A stretch of 64,000 nt of DNA from the NCBI GenBank assembly GCA_954871525.1, contig OX940865.1, positions 13,902,606 through 13,966,605 of the forward strand. The letters are read 5' to 3'. Below are positions 12,326 to 24,800 of the stretch, one piece after another (positions within the stretch are counted from its first letter, which is position 1; the number at the start of each line of letters is the position of its first letter). The translations under genes and the position numbers were made by a program. This DNA comes from Parietaria judaica (Eukaryota > Streptophyta > Magnoliopsida > Rosales > Urticaceae). The notes below the pieces were generated by a model that was not told where the DNA came from, did not search any database, and saw only the letters and a list, made by a program, of their open reading frames with translations.

Positions 12326-12482
12326 CAGTAGAACGTCTATAAATTAATACTCGATTAATTAATAATTTTCTTCGGTCCCGACTATACTAACGTAGTTCAA
12401 TTTTTACCTCGATAAATTATTAACTCGATAATATAATAATTTTTTTTAGTCCCAACCTTATTAATTTATAGAGGTTCAACTG
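12326..12482. mobile_element. Emigrant/pogo-like MITE nested in the solo LTR
   Basis: The left end CAGTAGAACGTCTATAAATT and right end AATTTATAGAGGTTCAACTG are inverted repeats of the Emigrant (pogo/Tc1-mariner) type, flanked by TA on both sides. A partial duplicate of the left end (CAGTAGAACATCTATC) precedes it at 12308. Confidence 0.75.
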
Positions 12483-12544
12483 TATATAACTTTGTTTTCT
12501 CTCTTATATATATCCGGTTTAAATACCCGATTAACGTCGGAGCG

Positions 12545-12771
12545 GATGAGCTACCTAGAGAGAAGGCGCCTTCTCGCCAGGATAATCCCCGACTCCCCGG
12601 AGATAGAGCCGGAGAAGCTACCTCAAGAGAAATCGCCGGAGGAATTCCCAACTCCAGAGATAGAAGCGGAGAAGCTACCTCGATAGAAGGCGCCAGAGGA
12701 ATTCCCGACTCCAGAAATAGAGGCGGAGAATCTAGCAAAAGAGAAGACACCGAAGAGATCCCCGACTCTCC
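12545..12771 (+). repeat. 57-bp tandem repeat, about 4 units
   Basis: Units start at 12601, 12658 and 12715 with a degenerate earlier copy from 12545. Each contains GGAGAA(G/T)CTA and TTCCC(A/G)ACTCC-like blocks. A 57-bp period is 19 codons, so long open frames appear on both strands without implying a gene. Confidence 0.8.
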
Positions 12772-13264
12772 AATGATAGGAAGATCGAGGTCCGAGAATC
12801 GACCGACCCTTGTCTCCACTGTCAGCTCCTGGCTTGTCAATGCAAGCCCATGAACGTATCTCCCAACACCCACTTTGAACTACGTGATGATCTGATCCCG
12901 GTAAACTGGGTACGTAGGCAGCCTCGCTATAAGCGACGAGGTACGGTATCATATATCATCATCTCCCCGACTCCTTTAGAAAAGTCAACAAACGGCGATG
13001 GACCCAACCCATTATAGAGACATATGCCGCTATAGTGTTTGATCCATTTTTCAGGATCAACAAAAGCAATTATGAAAATAGCACAACATTACCGAACTGA
13101 ACTAATCGAGGAAATAGACAGGGCGGGTCGAAGTGGAGATTAAATATATATAAAATGAATGAAACACAGATTAAAAACAACAGAAACATAACAATACACA
13201 CTATTTGCCATCTTTAGGTGTCACACTGCAGAAGCTAACTATGCCCGAAGTTACTTATTATTAC

Positions 13265-14056
13265 TAGGGGTGAAAATTTTGTCACCGTTTATCGGTATCG
13301 TCTCGGTATCGGTATCGATCTCGGATCGGTTTAAAAAAAAAACCGATAAATTTAGTTTAAAACCGAGAACCGATACTTATCGGTATCGGAAACCGATACC
13401 GATACCGAGAAACGATACTGATACCAAATTTCTCGAATATCGGTATCGGTTTCGGTTTTGAACTACATGTCGTGTTTTATTATACTACATGTCGTTTTTT
13501 TTATAATATAACAGATTTTATATTACAATGCAAATAGGTTTGTAACATTGAATATAATATATATGTAATAATTATGCTTTTATATTTGTTAAATGAAAGT
13601 TTCTTTTAATTGTTTATTGTAGAAGAAAACTTTGAAGTTCCCGTTTCAACTTCCGTCCCCTCCGCTCTTACCGGTGGTATTAGTAACATGGCCAAGAAAA
13701 AAAACGAGGCGAAATCAAAGAAAAAAGAGAAGGCGAAACCAAAATCAAAGAAAAATAAATGACATGTTTTAATTATGTTTGATGTTTTTATGTATTAGAC
13801 ATGTATTTTTATATTTCGGACATGGTATTTTGTATTATTTTTGGATTTTTCCCCGGGTTATTCTCGGTTTATGTCTCGGTTTATTTATCGGTTTTCGTTT
13901 ATTTTTTCTCGGTCTCGGTCTCGGTATCGGTTTGATAAAAAACCAATAAATTTTAGAACCGATACCAATACCAATACCAAAAAAAAAATCTCGATTATTC
14001 AATACCAATACCAAAAAATACTAATTTACCGATTATCGGTACCGGTTTCACCCCTA
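13265..14056. mobile_element. hAT-type element with perfect 8-bp target duplication
   Basis: The TIRs are TAGGGGTGAAAAT and its inverted partner ending TTTCACCCCTA. The identical flanks ATTATTAC lie at 13257-13264 and 14057-14064. Both sub-terminal regions are dense arrays of CGGTATCGGT-like words, the usual place for transposase-binding repeats. The central part holds a lysine-rich open segment (see 13625-13759). Confidence 0.92.
13625..13759 (+). other. Lys-rich open reading segment inside the hAT element
   Basis: One frame stays open from about 13625 to the TGA at 13757-13759. It reads a Val/Pro/Ser-rich stretch and then, after MAKKKNEAKS, a run of Lys/Glu/Ala/Pro. The base composition is richer and more codon-like than the rest of the element. 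It may be the 3' end of a captured host exon or a transposase remnant; I do not recognise the protein. Confidence 0.35.
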
Positions 14057-14334
14057 ATTATTACCATAACATCAAGATGCAAAAAGAAGCGGGCCATGTC
14101 ATGGCGGATGCAAGGTTGCGTTGCGGGGTGGGGTTTAATCGATTTATTTTTTATTAAAATTTAAATATAAATCTCCAAATCTAATGCACTTGATTATAGA
14201 ATTATGACGACAATAATAGTGTAAATTACATTTTCAAGCTCAGCTGCTGCCACGTGTCGCTTCCTTCTCCCACCAATAACAGCTTTTAACTAACAAAACG
14301 ACACATTTCAAAAGCGAAGCTCCTCCGAGCAGCC

Positions 14335-16797
14335 ATGGCAGCCACTCTCCTCTCCAACGCTCTCGCTCCTCCACCCTCCCCCAATCGCTGCTCGCCACGT
14401 GTCCTCTCCGCCCCACCGTCTCGCCTCCGCCCAAGCCCGAGCTTGACCTCTCCGATCGCTCACACCCTCGCCCTCTCTCGCCGGCGAAACGACGCCGTTG
14501 CTTCTGCGATCTCAGGCGAGTTTCTTCAACTCCCATTTTGTCCTATTATATCTGTGAATTAATGGAATCATGTGATGCACTGAACAGGAAATGAATCTTC
14601 GGTCATCGATGAAGGTTCGAAGAATCTGTTGGACACAGCGCAAGTGTTTGGTTTGGACGGAATCGGAGTTCCCATCTCCGATCTCTGGAAAGACCGGAAG
14701 GCAGTCGTCGCGTTCGCTCGCCATTTCGGGTATTTTTTGAGTTCGAGTTCTTTCCCATTTTGAGTTTTTCGCGCTTTTTTTATTCGAAAGTAATATTTCC
14801 GTTTCTGTATAGGTGTGTCTTCTGCCGCAAACGGGCCGATTATCTCGCATCGAAGAAGGTGCTTATTAGTTATATAATCATGAATTATTCGCGTCGTTAT
14901 GAATCAAACGAAAAGTAGAGGACGGAAGAACTAAAGGGAAAACCGACTAGGAGTTTTACTTGAAAACCCAACTACGGGTTTAGCGTTTAGGAGAAGAAAT
15001 TCACTACGAGCGAGTGATTGCGAAATGAATGACGGGTTAGGAGTTCCATTAACCCTAGAGGCTAGAGCCCCCCGATCAATCTGTTTTCACACCCAAAATA
15101 ACCGATGAATATGCCGCACCTAGAAAAACGGATTCAGATCACAAACTTTAACACGGTTCGGATTATTTCGTTACAGGATGTATTCGATGATTTTGGAGTG
15201 GCTCTTGTTTTGATTGGGCCTGGTAGTGTTGATCAGGTGATAAGCTTACACTAATTAGTAAAGATTTATATAATGCCTTACTCTTTTTTTGAAATCTACT
15301 TAACTATGTGTTATTTTATATGATCTGCTAATTGCATTTTCAAATGATATTATGATTATTATGGAATGGTGTTTTGATATATAGGGTTGAATTGAGCAGC
15401 AACTTACATATTTGATTGCGTTGGTTTTGAATTATATTGATTTTGGCTATCATTTAGGGGTATTTGCGGCAAAAATACGCAAATCTTGGTCATTTTGTTA
15501 CACTTTAACATCAATGTTCAAAATTTGGTGACAACAACCCTTATCTTTTTCTGTCTATGGCTTGAAATTCATGACCATGTATCTCTTTTAGCTAGGCAAG
15601 AGCATTCTCCGAGCAAACAAAATTCAGAGGAGGTAAGTCCCGAAACTCGACATAAAAAAACTGAATACGAAGGACTATTGCGATTTCGACAGTCATACAT
15701 TGACAAATCTGTATCTCTTTCAGAAGTATATGCTGATCCTAATCACTCGTCGTACGAGGCGTTCAAATTCGTCTCCGGAGTCACGACAACATTTACTCCC
15801 AAAGTATGTACACTATTTTTCTTATATTTTAAATTGCTTGTGAAGTTCTTTGATACAACCCGAGATCGTGCTCTCGGGACGGGAGCTGTATGAATGCCAA
15901 TATCTCCTATTAGTGAGAAGTGACCCGTGTAGGCCGGACTTTTCTTAACGGGCTTTCCTAATTGCAACACTTCAACTTAAATAACTGAATAATAAACTCC
16001 TGGGATAAGTAAATGACTCGGAAAGTAAATCCGAACGCATAAAATTAAACGCGCACGCCCGAGGGCCCCGCCCGCAAGTTGTTCGGCCCGATTGTACATT
16101 TTTCGCCTTTTGATGTGTCTTCTCAAAGTACATAAACGTATCATTCTTTTTTATGACATTATGATCTTATCATCTTTTACATTATTATAGGCAGGTCTTA
16201 AGATAATAGAACTGTACATGGAAGGGTATAGGCAAGACTGGCAGCTTTCGTTTCAAAAGGACACCGTTAGTCGAGGTGGCTGGTAAGCGCAAACGTACTC
16301 CAATCTCGCCGGCTTTCACTCTTTGATTTCCGTCAAACATGAAACTGTGATTAGTTAGTTTAAGTCTCAGTCAATCTTTCCAAGTAAATCATAAACCAAT
16401 TTAGTAGAATCTTATTTTACCATGCACTAAAATCTTCTAATCCCCCGGGTTTAATTTAAATAATTCTGGATTCTTCGACAGACTATAATGTAGTTCTGAA
16501 TTTTTTATTTTCAACGTCTCTGAATGTCTGAAAATACTCGGTTTCAGGCAACAAGGCGGGATAATAGTTGCCGGCCCGGGAAAATCCAACTTCTCGTACA
16601 TTCACAAGGTTTATTCTCTTTTTTCGACCTAATTGCTAGAATGTAGATGGACAGGTCAAAGAAAGATATGTAATTATAAAATTAGGAAATGAAGATACAT
16701 CTAGCTTCTGACATGAATATTCCGTCGATTCGAGCAGGACAAAGAAGCAGGAGACGATCCCGATATTGACGAGATTCTGAAAGCTTGTTGCTCATGA
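14335..16797 (+). CDS. AAED1/PRXL2C-type thioredoxin-like protein, plastid-targeted
   Basis: Peroxiredoxin-like-2 (AhpC/TSA-type) thioredoxin-fold protein, presumably redox-active. Nine exons: 14335-14515, 14588-14729, 14813-14858, 15177-15236, 15596-15632, 15724-15803, 16191-16282, 16548-16608 and 16738-16797, giving 252 residues. The first roughly 60 residues are Ser/Pro/Arg-rich and acid-poor, a typical chloroplast transit peptide. The CxxC active-site motif CVFC is at 109-112, followed by RKRADYL. The conserved C-terminal block GGWQQGGIIVAGPG and a Cys-Cys-Ser end match the plant family (At2g37240 from memory). Intron 1 must use a GC donor (CAG|GCGAGT) to keep the frame. The gene is complete. 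Confidence 0.93.
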
Positions 16798-17523
16798 AGA
16801 AAAAGGGGAGAGAAAATTAAAAATATTCAGCTATTTGATAGTTCAGTTCAGTTGTGAAATTATATATAACCTGTATTATGTATCACTGTTTTGTGTTCTC
16901 TTCTTGTTATAGTACTGTAAATCTCTGACAGTTATGATACAAACTTTATGCACATTCATCAATTTTGTTACATACATGCAGTTAGTGTATTTTTATAATC
17001 AATACTGTTTTGCAAACCTATTAGTAATTTTTTAATTGAATCAATAGTATGATTCCGCTGTTTTTAATTTCTAGAGATTAATGATTATCTCATTTTCAAC
17101 AAGCATCCTGTTATAAACTACTGGTGTCTACGTGGGCCGTCCCACATTTGGGCGCCCGCGGGCAGCCCGTGACGCTTCCTGCTTTCCTACTGAGCGGACA
17201 AATTACGCCCTCCGAGCTTCGGGGTTATCTATCCCCATTTTGTTTATTCATCTGATATTTTAAAGCAAACAAAAAATAAAGGTTCAAGTATGCATTGGTA
17301 GCCCAACTGGCCATAGGTGCGGGCACGGGCCGCCCACTGCCCGCATTGGGGTCGCGGGCGCGGGCAACCTGAGAGTGATCTGCTAATACTTACTTACCCT
17401 CATCTTCATGTTTGGAGAGTGATCTGCTGCTTTTAAAAGAACACAGGCATTACTGTTACAAATTAAATTTTTGGGTTAAAAATGTACAATCGACAAAGTT
17501 CAGGGACCATTTCCGCCCCTTGC
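16798..17523. other. Intergenic; GC-rich fragments of hAT-like elements
   Basis: Two GC-rich patches, 17130-17175 and 17300-17365, are full of GGGC/GCCC words in a TA-rich background. They resemble decayed ends of GGGCnGCCC-type plant MITEs, but I cannot pair TIRs or find a target duplication. Confidence 0.4.
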
Positions 17524-17531
17524 TATAAATA
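17524..17531 (+). promoter_or_regulatory. TATA box of the topoisomerase VI A gene
   Basis: TATAAATA lies 77 bp before the start codon, leaving room for a short CT-rich leader (TTTCTCTCTCCAACTC). Confidence 0.75.
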
Positions 17532-17607
17532 GGCCCACCTCTTTCAGTCTTCTTTCTCCTTCCCGCCATTACTTTCTCTCTCATCAGTTTCTCTCTCCAA
17601 CTCTTCC

Positions 17608-19775
17608 ATGGCGGACAAGAAGAAGAAGCGCCGTCGCGACGCCGACAGCGACGAGGAGGAGTCCATCATCCCCTTCAAGAACCGCCTCAAGCCGGACTCC
17701 GCCATCCTCCAGATCCTCAAAGCCCTAGCCGCCGAGGCCGCCTCTTCCTCCGCCTCCTCCTCCAAAGCCCTAACCCTCGCCGACCTTGCCCTCGCCGATT
17801 CCTGCCGCGAGGTCTCGGAGCTCTCGCTCTCCTCCGTGCAGGCCACCATCGAGAGCCTCGTCCTCCGCCTCGCGCACTCCATCCTCGCAGGCAACGGCTT
17901 CGCCTTCGACGTGCCGTCCCGCTCCGCCGCCAACCAGCTCTACGTCACCGAGCTAGATCGCATCGTGCTCAAGGATAAGTCCTCGCTCCGCCCGTTCGCC
18001 TCCGTCTCCACCGTCCGGAAAACCACGGTGACGACCAGGATTCTGCAGCTGATCCACCAGCTCTCCCTCAAGAACATCCATGTCACCAAGCGAGACCTCT
18101 TCTACACTGACGTCAAGCTCTTCCAGGTACTATGGATGTTGAAATTTGATAGTTTTGCCGCTCATATGGTAAATAGCATTTCTGATTGGTTCTATAAGAT
18201 TGTGTAGATTTGTGATAATCCTTTTGCTAGTCCTGTACCTGAAAATTCGTAATGCTTGTCGCAATTCGAAGATTTCATTAGTATTACTTGGTCAAAACTT
18301 GAAGATCATTCCGAGCGGTTCCGAAATTCTTCGAAATAGTATCATTGCTCGTCAAAATTTTAAGATATTTGTTCTTCCGGAACTTACAGAATGGCATTGT
18401 TTGTCGAAATTTGAGGATCGTCGTTGTTCCGAAACTTACACACTGGAATTGTTTGACGAAACTCGAAGACCGTTGTTGTTACAGAACTCTTACAATAGTA
18501 TTATTTGTCAGAACCCGAAGATCATTGTTGCTTTGAAACTCATCGAATAGCATTGCTCACCGTCGTTCCCGACGTATTATATGTAGAATATCGCTTTCTA
18601 TTTGCACCGTTTTTCAATTTTTTAGATCATTGATGGTCTGAAACAATTCAATATATTGCTTGCCAAAATCTAAAACATCTTCATTGTTGCAAATCTCCTG
18701 CAGGACCAAACCCAGTCGGACTCGGTACTCGACGATGTCTCGTGCATGTTAGGCTGCACGAGATCGAGCCTGAACGTTATTGCCGCCGAGAAGGGCGTTG
18801 TGGTGGGTCGCCTGATATTCAGCGACAACGGCGACATGATCGACTGCACCAAGATGGGCATGGGCGGCAAGGCCATCCCGCCCAATATCGATCGCGTCGG
18901 CGATATGACCAGTGACGCCCTCTTCATACTCCTAGTGGAGAAAGATGCCGCTTACATCAGGCTTGCTGAGGACCGGTTCTATAATCGCTTCCCTTGCATC
19001 ATTGTCACGGCGAAGGGTCAACCAGATGTCGCGACGAGGCTGTTCTTGAGGAAGATGAAGATGGAGCTGAAGCTTCCGGTGCTGGCGCTGGTGGATAGTG
19101 ATCCTTACGGGTTGAAGATTCTGTCGGTGTACGGGTGTGGGTCGAAGAACATGTCGTACGATAGCGGGAATCTGACAACACCTGATATCAAGTGGCTTGG
19201 AATTCGGCCGAGCGATTTGGATAAGTACAAGATTCCCGAGCAGTGCAGGTACAGGTTTTAAAAGGGGTGGCTAAACCGGCCCTCAATATTTAAGTCTACA
19301 TTCCACAATAGTTATGAATGTGTTTTTGGCAGTACCAGCCTCCTTTAACAGTTAATAAATAAAAACAAATTGTCATAATTTTAGAAACAAAATTGAAACT
19401 AACATGAAAACTCTCAAAATTCGTTAAAACCCAACTTAACGGTTGGACCCGGGGGCATCGATTGGTTTTGTGCGGCCCTGGCCAGCCCACTAACATGTCA
19501 CAATCCACAAGTATCATATGTACAGGTCCATTCTGGTGCGGGCCTACTGACACGGCTGATTTTGCAGGCTACCGATGACCGAGCAGGATATAAAGACAGG
19601 GAAGGATCTTTTGGAGGAGGATTTCGTGAAGAAGAATCCAGGATGGGTCGAAGAGCTTAATCTGATGGTGAAGACGAAGCAGAAGGCCGAGATTCAGGCG
19701 CTCAGCACGTTCGGCTTTCAGTACTTGTCCGAGGTTTATCTGCCTCTCAAACTGCAACAGCAAGACTGGCTTTAA
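17608..19775 (+). CDS. TOP6A: DNA topoisomerase VI subunit A (SPO11-3/RHL2/BIN5 type)
   Basis: Catalytic subunit of the plant topoisomerase VI complex, required for endoreduplication; it cleaves DNA through a tyrosine. Three exons, 17608-18126, 18704-19248 and 19568-19775, encode 423 residues, close to the roughly 427 of Arabidopsis SPO11-3. A basic N-terminus ([10 protein letters not shown]) suggests nuclear import. The winged-helix catalytic motif RDLFY ends at Y166, the expected nucleophile. The Toprim domain shows LVEKD (E252) and DSDPYG (D304, D306). The C-terminal helix block [15 protein letters not shown] is typical. It is TOP6A rather than meiotic SPO11-1/2, judged by the basic tail and overall match. 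Intron 1 contains a minisatellite. Confidence 0.96.
18240..18690 (+). repeat. Degenerate minisatellite in TOP6A intron 1
   Basis: About six to seven diverged units of roughly 60 bp follow one another, each with words such as TTGTCGAAATTTGAGGATC, TTCCGAAACTTACA and AATAGTATTATT. They fill most of the 577-bp intron. Unit boundaries are blurred by divergence. Confidence 0.6.
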
Positions 19776-20247
19776 ATTTTATGACGCATTTCTGCGCCTC
19801 TTAAAATAATCTTCTTGTATTGTTGATGTATTTTTTCAGTTAAAGGGTACTATAGGAATATCACAGGCTATTGCTTTGCTGATCAAAAGCTCTGGAATCT
19901 TGTTTTATTGTTGTATCTTTAGCTTTGTTGATTAAAAGCTTTTTAGTTAATTCATTTCAATTAGTGTCACGTTGTTATGGCCAGAGTAGTTCACAATGAG
20001 ATTGCCGGGAAATTCACGGAGATGGTTCCGCCGAGAGAACCCTTCATTCGTTTGTGCTCCCGAAAAGGGAATAAAAAATACAACCCTCGGGGCAGAACAG
20101 TAAAAGCCTAATAAAATGACATAAATTATCAGCGAATCAGAGACATGCCTTTTTATTTCCCCCTTGTTAAATTATTACATTTGCATAATGATCTATACAT
20201 CGTTAAAGAGGAAAATACAGGCATTTAAAGTATATATATACTTTTTT
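19776..20247. other. Convergent 3' region between TOP6A and the PPR gene
   Basis: Only the 3' flanks of two convergent genes. No gene or named repeat seen. Confidence 0.6.
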
Positions 20248-21824
20248 CTAATTACCTTTTAAGGGACCTTTTCTGTTGAGCCATTGCTGCAACGACTCCC
20301 TTGTCACCTTCAGCCTCTGCATAACTACCATAGGCCTTCTAGTTGGATATTTCGTTTTCTGAAACGGTTCGTTGATTCTCAAGTTTTCTAATCCGAATTG
20401 GTCTCTGCTAGGTGCGATTTTGAGTCCTCTTTGTTGAACTTCGAGGCCCAATTCGTTTTGCAGAAGCTTCGTGATTGCTTCTTTAACGAGTAATTCCGGT
20501 TCCGATGGAGCGGATTCATTGGCAGCTCCCAAGATGATGAGCATGTCGTCGTTCACTGATCGCCCTGTAATGAATCGAGAAGATTATTATATAATAGATA
20601 GTATGGGTAAAACTGATATTTCGGTTTTAGTTTTTTGCTGATTCTAGAACCGAACTGGATTATTTACAGAGAAGATCGGTATATTTGGAAAATGGTTTTG
20701 AACCAGTGTGTCGGTTTACAGCTATCAGTTCTAAGATCTAATGATAAAAAAAAATGTTCAAACAATTGGCTTTGGTGAAGAAAAGTTTGTATCTAATTAA
20801 CAAGTCTTTAAGTAAAAGGAAACTTAAAAAATCTAAATGTACTGTATTTGGAAACGGTTTTCAGTGTGGACTGAAAATCGAAGCGCGAACTTACCCATAT
20901 GATAATTTTCTTTGATCATTCGAAGAACCGCAAGAACAAGAATCCGAGCTTCAACCTGAAAACTAAATTCTGTCAGAATCTTTAGCACCATTGAAAAGCT
21001 ACAATACGCATGTTAACAAGCGTAAATGAATCTCACAGGTAAAATTATTTACAATATATACAACTTTAGACTAGGGAAGAATAAATTAAACAAATTATGG
21101 GATATAGGTTACTTATCGCGATAACGGGCCGTATCTAATTCATATATTTATATAATTACAGAATATAAATCAAATTAATCCCTCTTAAGTAGGGAAAAAG
21201 AGGTAAACTGTACTAATATATTACTTATTACATATGCTGCACTGACATTAATTATACTAATTTACACCTGACATCATATATTTTTTGTAAAAATGTTTCT
21301 TGTTTTTAATGAAATTAGGCATACCTTTGTAAGTCCTTGAAGGTCGATTGCCAAGCGCTCGGCAGTGTGCTTTTCTTCCAAATGTTCGGCGACCTTTTCG
21401 AGTAGAAAACTTTGAGGCCTATCTGATTCTGTTGTATCATACAAATTGGGTTCTTCTTTCTGATTGTTTCCTTGTATGACTCCTTCACACCATTCTTCAA
21501 TCAGTTGCTTCAGATAGAAGTCATTCGCGTTATACCTGCGATAATGTTCGAGCAAAATAAGAAACTAATTTACAAAACAATATTTAGTTTACTTGAAACT
21601 ATAGTTCGTGGGGATAAAATGATTCATTCATTGAAAGTCTATTTATAGATTTTAAAGTATAAGCATAAATTCCTGAAATTATATGATATACCCGGCTCTT
21701 CTCATGTCTTGATATACTGCGAGGCACTGCTTTACTTCCTGTAACGAGCCGTATCTGCTCCGCGCCCTTAGAAGCGTGTTATACGTCACCTAAAAGATAG
21801 AGATAAAGAGAGAGTTCAGAGTTT

Positions 21825-21877
<53 letters not shown>

Positions 21878-24800
21878 ATATTATTAAAGTATTTACCAGA
21901 TTTGGCTGTATTTGATATGTTCTCATTTGAGCAAATAAGTCGAACGCTAGCTTCAATTCCTTATTCTCCACGCAAACCTGTTAACCAATAGCCATGGTAT
22001 TTCAATTTCTATAAGAGATTTATTTTGAGATATTACAACATCATATATAGGCACCGTAAATAAATGTACACCTTTATCGCATTCGTATATGCGACCACAT
22101 CGGGTTCAATCCCATTTGCACGCATTGTTTTCAAAATCTGCATCAAGAATAGATAATGTTGTTAAAAACACTGATAGAGGATTAGTTATTTCCTTATTTT
22201 AGTGGGTTTACAAATTTTGAAAAATCCGAAAAACAACAGATTTAGAATCACAGTACCTGTAAAACCCCTTCTACATTACGCGAGCTTCCACATATATCGA
22301 TCAAAATAGACCAAGTTATTTGATTCGGGGAAAGCCCTTCTGATTTCATCTCCTCCATTAAACCTTTTGCGTGGCAGTAATTGGAACCACATGCCTTCAT
22401 CAAAATATTGTACGTCGTTGCTGTGGGAATAAACCGAATGTCTTTGGCAAACTCCAAACCGTACAAGTTAGGTGACTGAGATAGGCTAGTTTCTCTTTCA
22501 TCTCCATTTCCGTATTGGTTTTCTCCATCGCCTTTTCCAGACGCCTCTTGGAGTCTTTTCCTCTTCCACAAATCAAAAAGGCGAAAAGCTCGGTCGTACT
22601 GGCAAGCCTCAACGCAAGCATGTAGAAGAATGTTGCAACACTGAGAATTCGGTTCACAACCGGCTAAGAGCATTTCTTCGAACAACTGGAGCGCCTTCTC
22701 CACCATACCGGCGTTTGCACAGGCACTAATCAAAGACGACCATGTGACTGTGTTTGGAGTTACACCCGATGAAACCATGTCCTTTTTGACTTTTAGGGCC
22801 ATTTGCCAAAGTTTTGCGTCCGCAAGAACCTATGGTACACGAATGAATCTTACTTGATGAAAGTATATATAATACTGTAATTATCCGCTATGACTCCTAA
22901 ACTTTTTATGAGTAACACGGTTTCCTTTTTAAACTGTTAGTAGCGATTTCCTTCATGATCATAATTCGACAGTTTCCATTGAATTTTAAGCCATGTGCTA
23001 GTACTTTATGATTATTTTATCCCCAAAACTTTGTGACGAACTGTCGATTTTTAATGATCGGGGAAAAGTTTCTATAATATACAAGCTTAGAAAAGAAAAG
23101 GCTACACATAAATCAGGTAGAAAACTGCGACGATACAAGTTTAAAGGGCGTATCTGTAAATAACTCTATAAGCAGATAATGTTTGCACATACCTTTACAA
23201 TTGTGCTGTATGTGAAAACATCCAACTTCAAAACTCCTTCCGATTCCAAATTCCGCACTTCCTTGTAGATGTCTTGAGCTACATCCACTCTTCCAGCGAG
23301 ACAGCATGATTTCAGAAGAACATTATAAGATGCCATATCTGGTTGGACCCCGAGGTTCTGAATTTGTACAAGATTTGACCCATTAATTATCGGATGTATA
23401 GTGCTTAAAAGTAAACATTCTCAAAATATTGTAGAAAGAGCCACAAAGTCGTCTAGACGAGAATATTAGAGGGAAGATTTCTATATTTTCACCAATGGTT
23501 CTCACGATGATAATAAAAGACATGGATATAGGCACGAGTTACAGAAATCGGGTCAGACAGTGAAGCAAATTATAATCATGGACTCGGTTAAACAATACTT
23601 ACTACGGAAACTTACTTCCATATCCCTGTGCACATTTAATGTGTAGTTCAAATCGCTGGCGTTCACATTCATTAGGCTGTTGAATACATACACATTGGGG
23701 GTAATTTTATCAGTCAGCAGATCCTGTATTAAAGAAAATTCGAAGATTCCATTAGTGTAATGCAACCTATGCAAACATCAGTATCACATATATTGTTGCA
23801 TTGTAATTCACAAAAATAACGAATTAATGAAGAAGTCTTATGATATATGACAAGGTATAGTTAAAAAAAAATTGAGAATGTTTGAGAACTTTTATCTATT
23901 TGAGGAAAAATATGGAGAAACAAAAAGTTGAGAAAAGATTAAATCAAAAATACTTTAGTTGGTCTATTTGAAAACTAAATAGTTTTTTTGAAGTTCTTTT
24001 CTATATTCATTGAGCGCCTCTTTAAGCTTCTACATGGATTCAATGCAGCATCACTAAGAATGCCTATTTTTCTTGAATTAGTAAAAAATATTGTTTAAAG
24101 GAAAATATATTCCTTTATATTTTGTTAGAAAATAAGATCTTCAAATTTTGTCCCTTTTTTCTTTTCTTTCTTATCTGGAAGTTCCAAAAACAAATATAGG
24201 GGTTTTCCTAAGTGAGACAAGCAAGTGAAAATGGTAGATACCTCGTATACATATCTAGATTTCAGGTAGTTATGACACCGACCGCAAACATCAATCATTG
24301 TGCGGTAAAGGTACATGTTAGTACGGCTTGAGTTCTTCTTCGATGCTTCATATGCTGTCAAAGCAGACATCAAGTCGCCTTTCTTTCCGAAGTCGTTGAT
24401 TATGTCACAAAAAACCATATGTGAATTTGGTAGAGTACATGCATACCTATAATGCATAACAAAGGAAACTTCAAATTAGATCTAGGTGCAAACAAAAATG
24501 TTCTAATTATTGACACAAAATTTGAGAATCAATATACCTTACAGCCAGTTTTGGCTTCTTACTATTAACGCAAACCCGGATAACATCATAAGGCTTCGCT
24601 AATTCCTTGACTGGAAAGCCATAACCTGAACCAAGTAACCGCGCGTAATGTGAGTATACTAAGAGTGAAAATGATTCAGTCACGCAATGCTCAAACCTGT
24701 TAGATTTCTTTTACTACTATGACATGTCAAGCAACTAAAAGCTAAGCTTCCCATCAAAAGAGCTTCAAGCTCCTCTTACTGGAAATTTAACAAAGTTATA

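Larger units (their letters stand above)
11956..13062 (+). mobile_element. Solo LTR related to the retrotransposon at 27358-31910
   Basis: It begins TGTTATGGGTATTTTTC and ends GATCAACA, with the same termini and shared internal phrases (AAAAATTAAGGCCCAGCCC, AACTCAGATCAAC, TAAATACCCGA) as the LTRs further right. The flanks are AAAGT (11951-11955) and AAAGC (13063-13067), a 5-bp duplication with one mismatch. No internal region or second LTR adjoins it. It is longer than the intact LTRs because of a nested MITE and a 57-bp repeat array. Confidence 0.75.

Noticed and set aside
12466..12952. Repeated-peptide proteins on the minus strand near the solo LTR
   Set aside because: Produced by the 57-bp (19-codon) tandem repeat inside a solo LTR.
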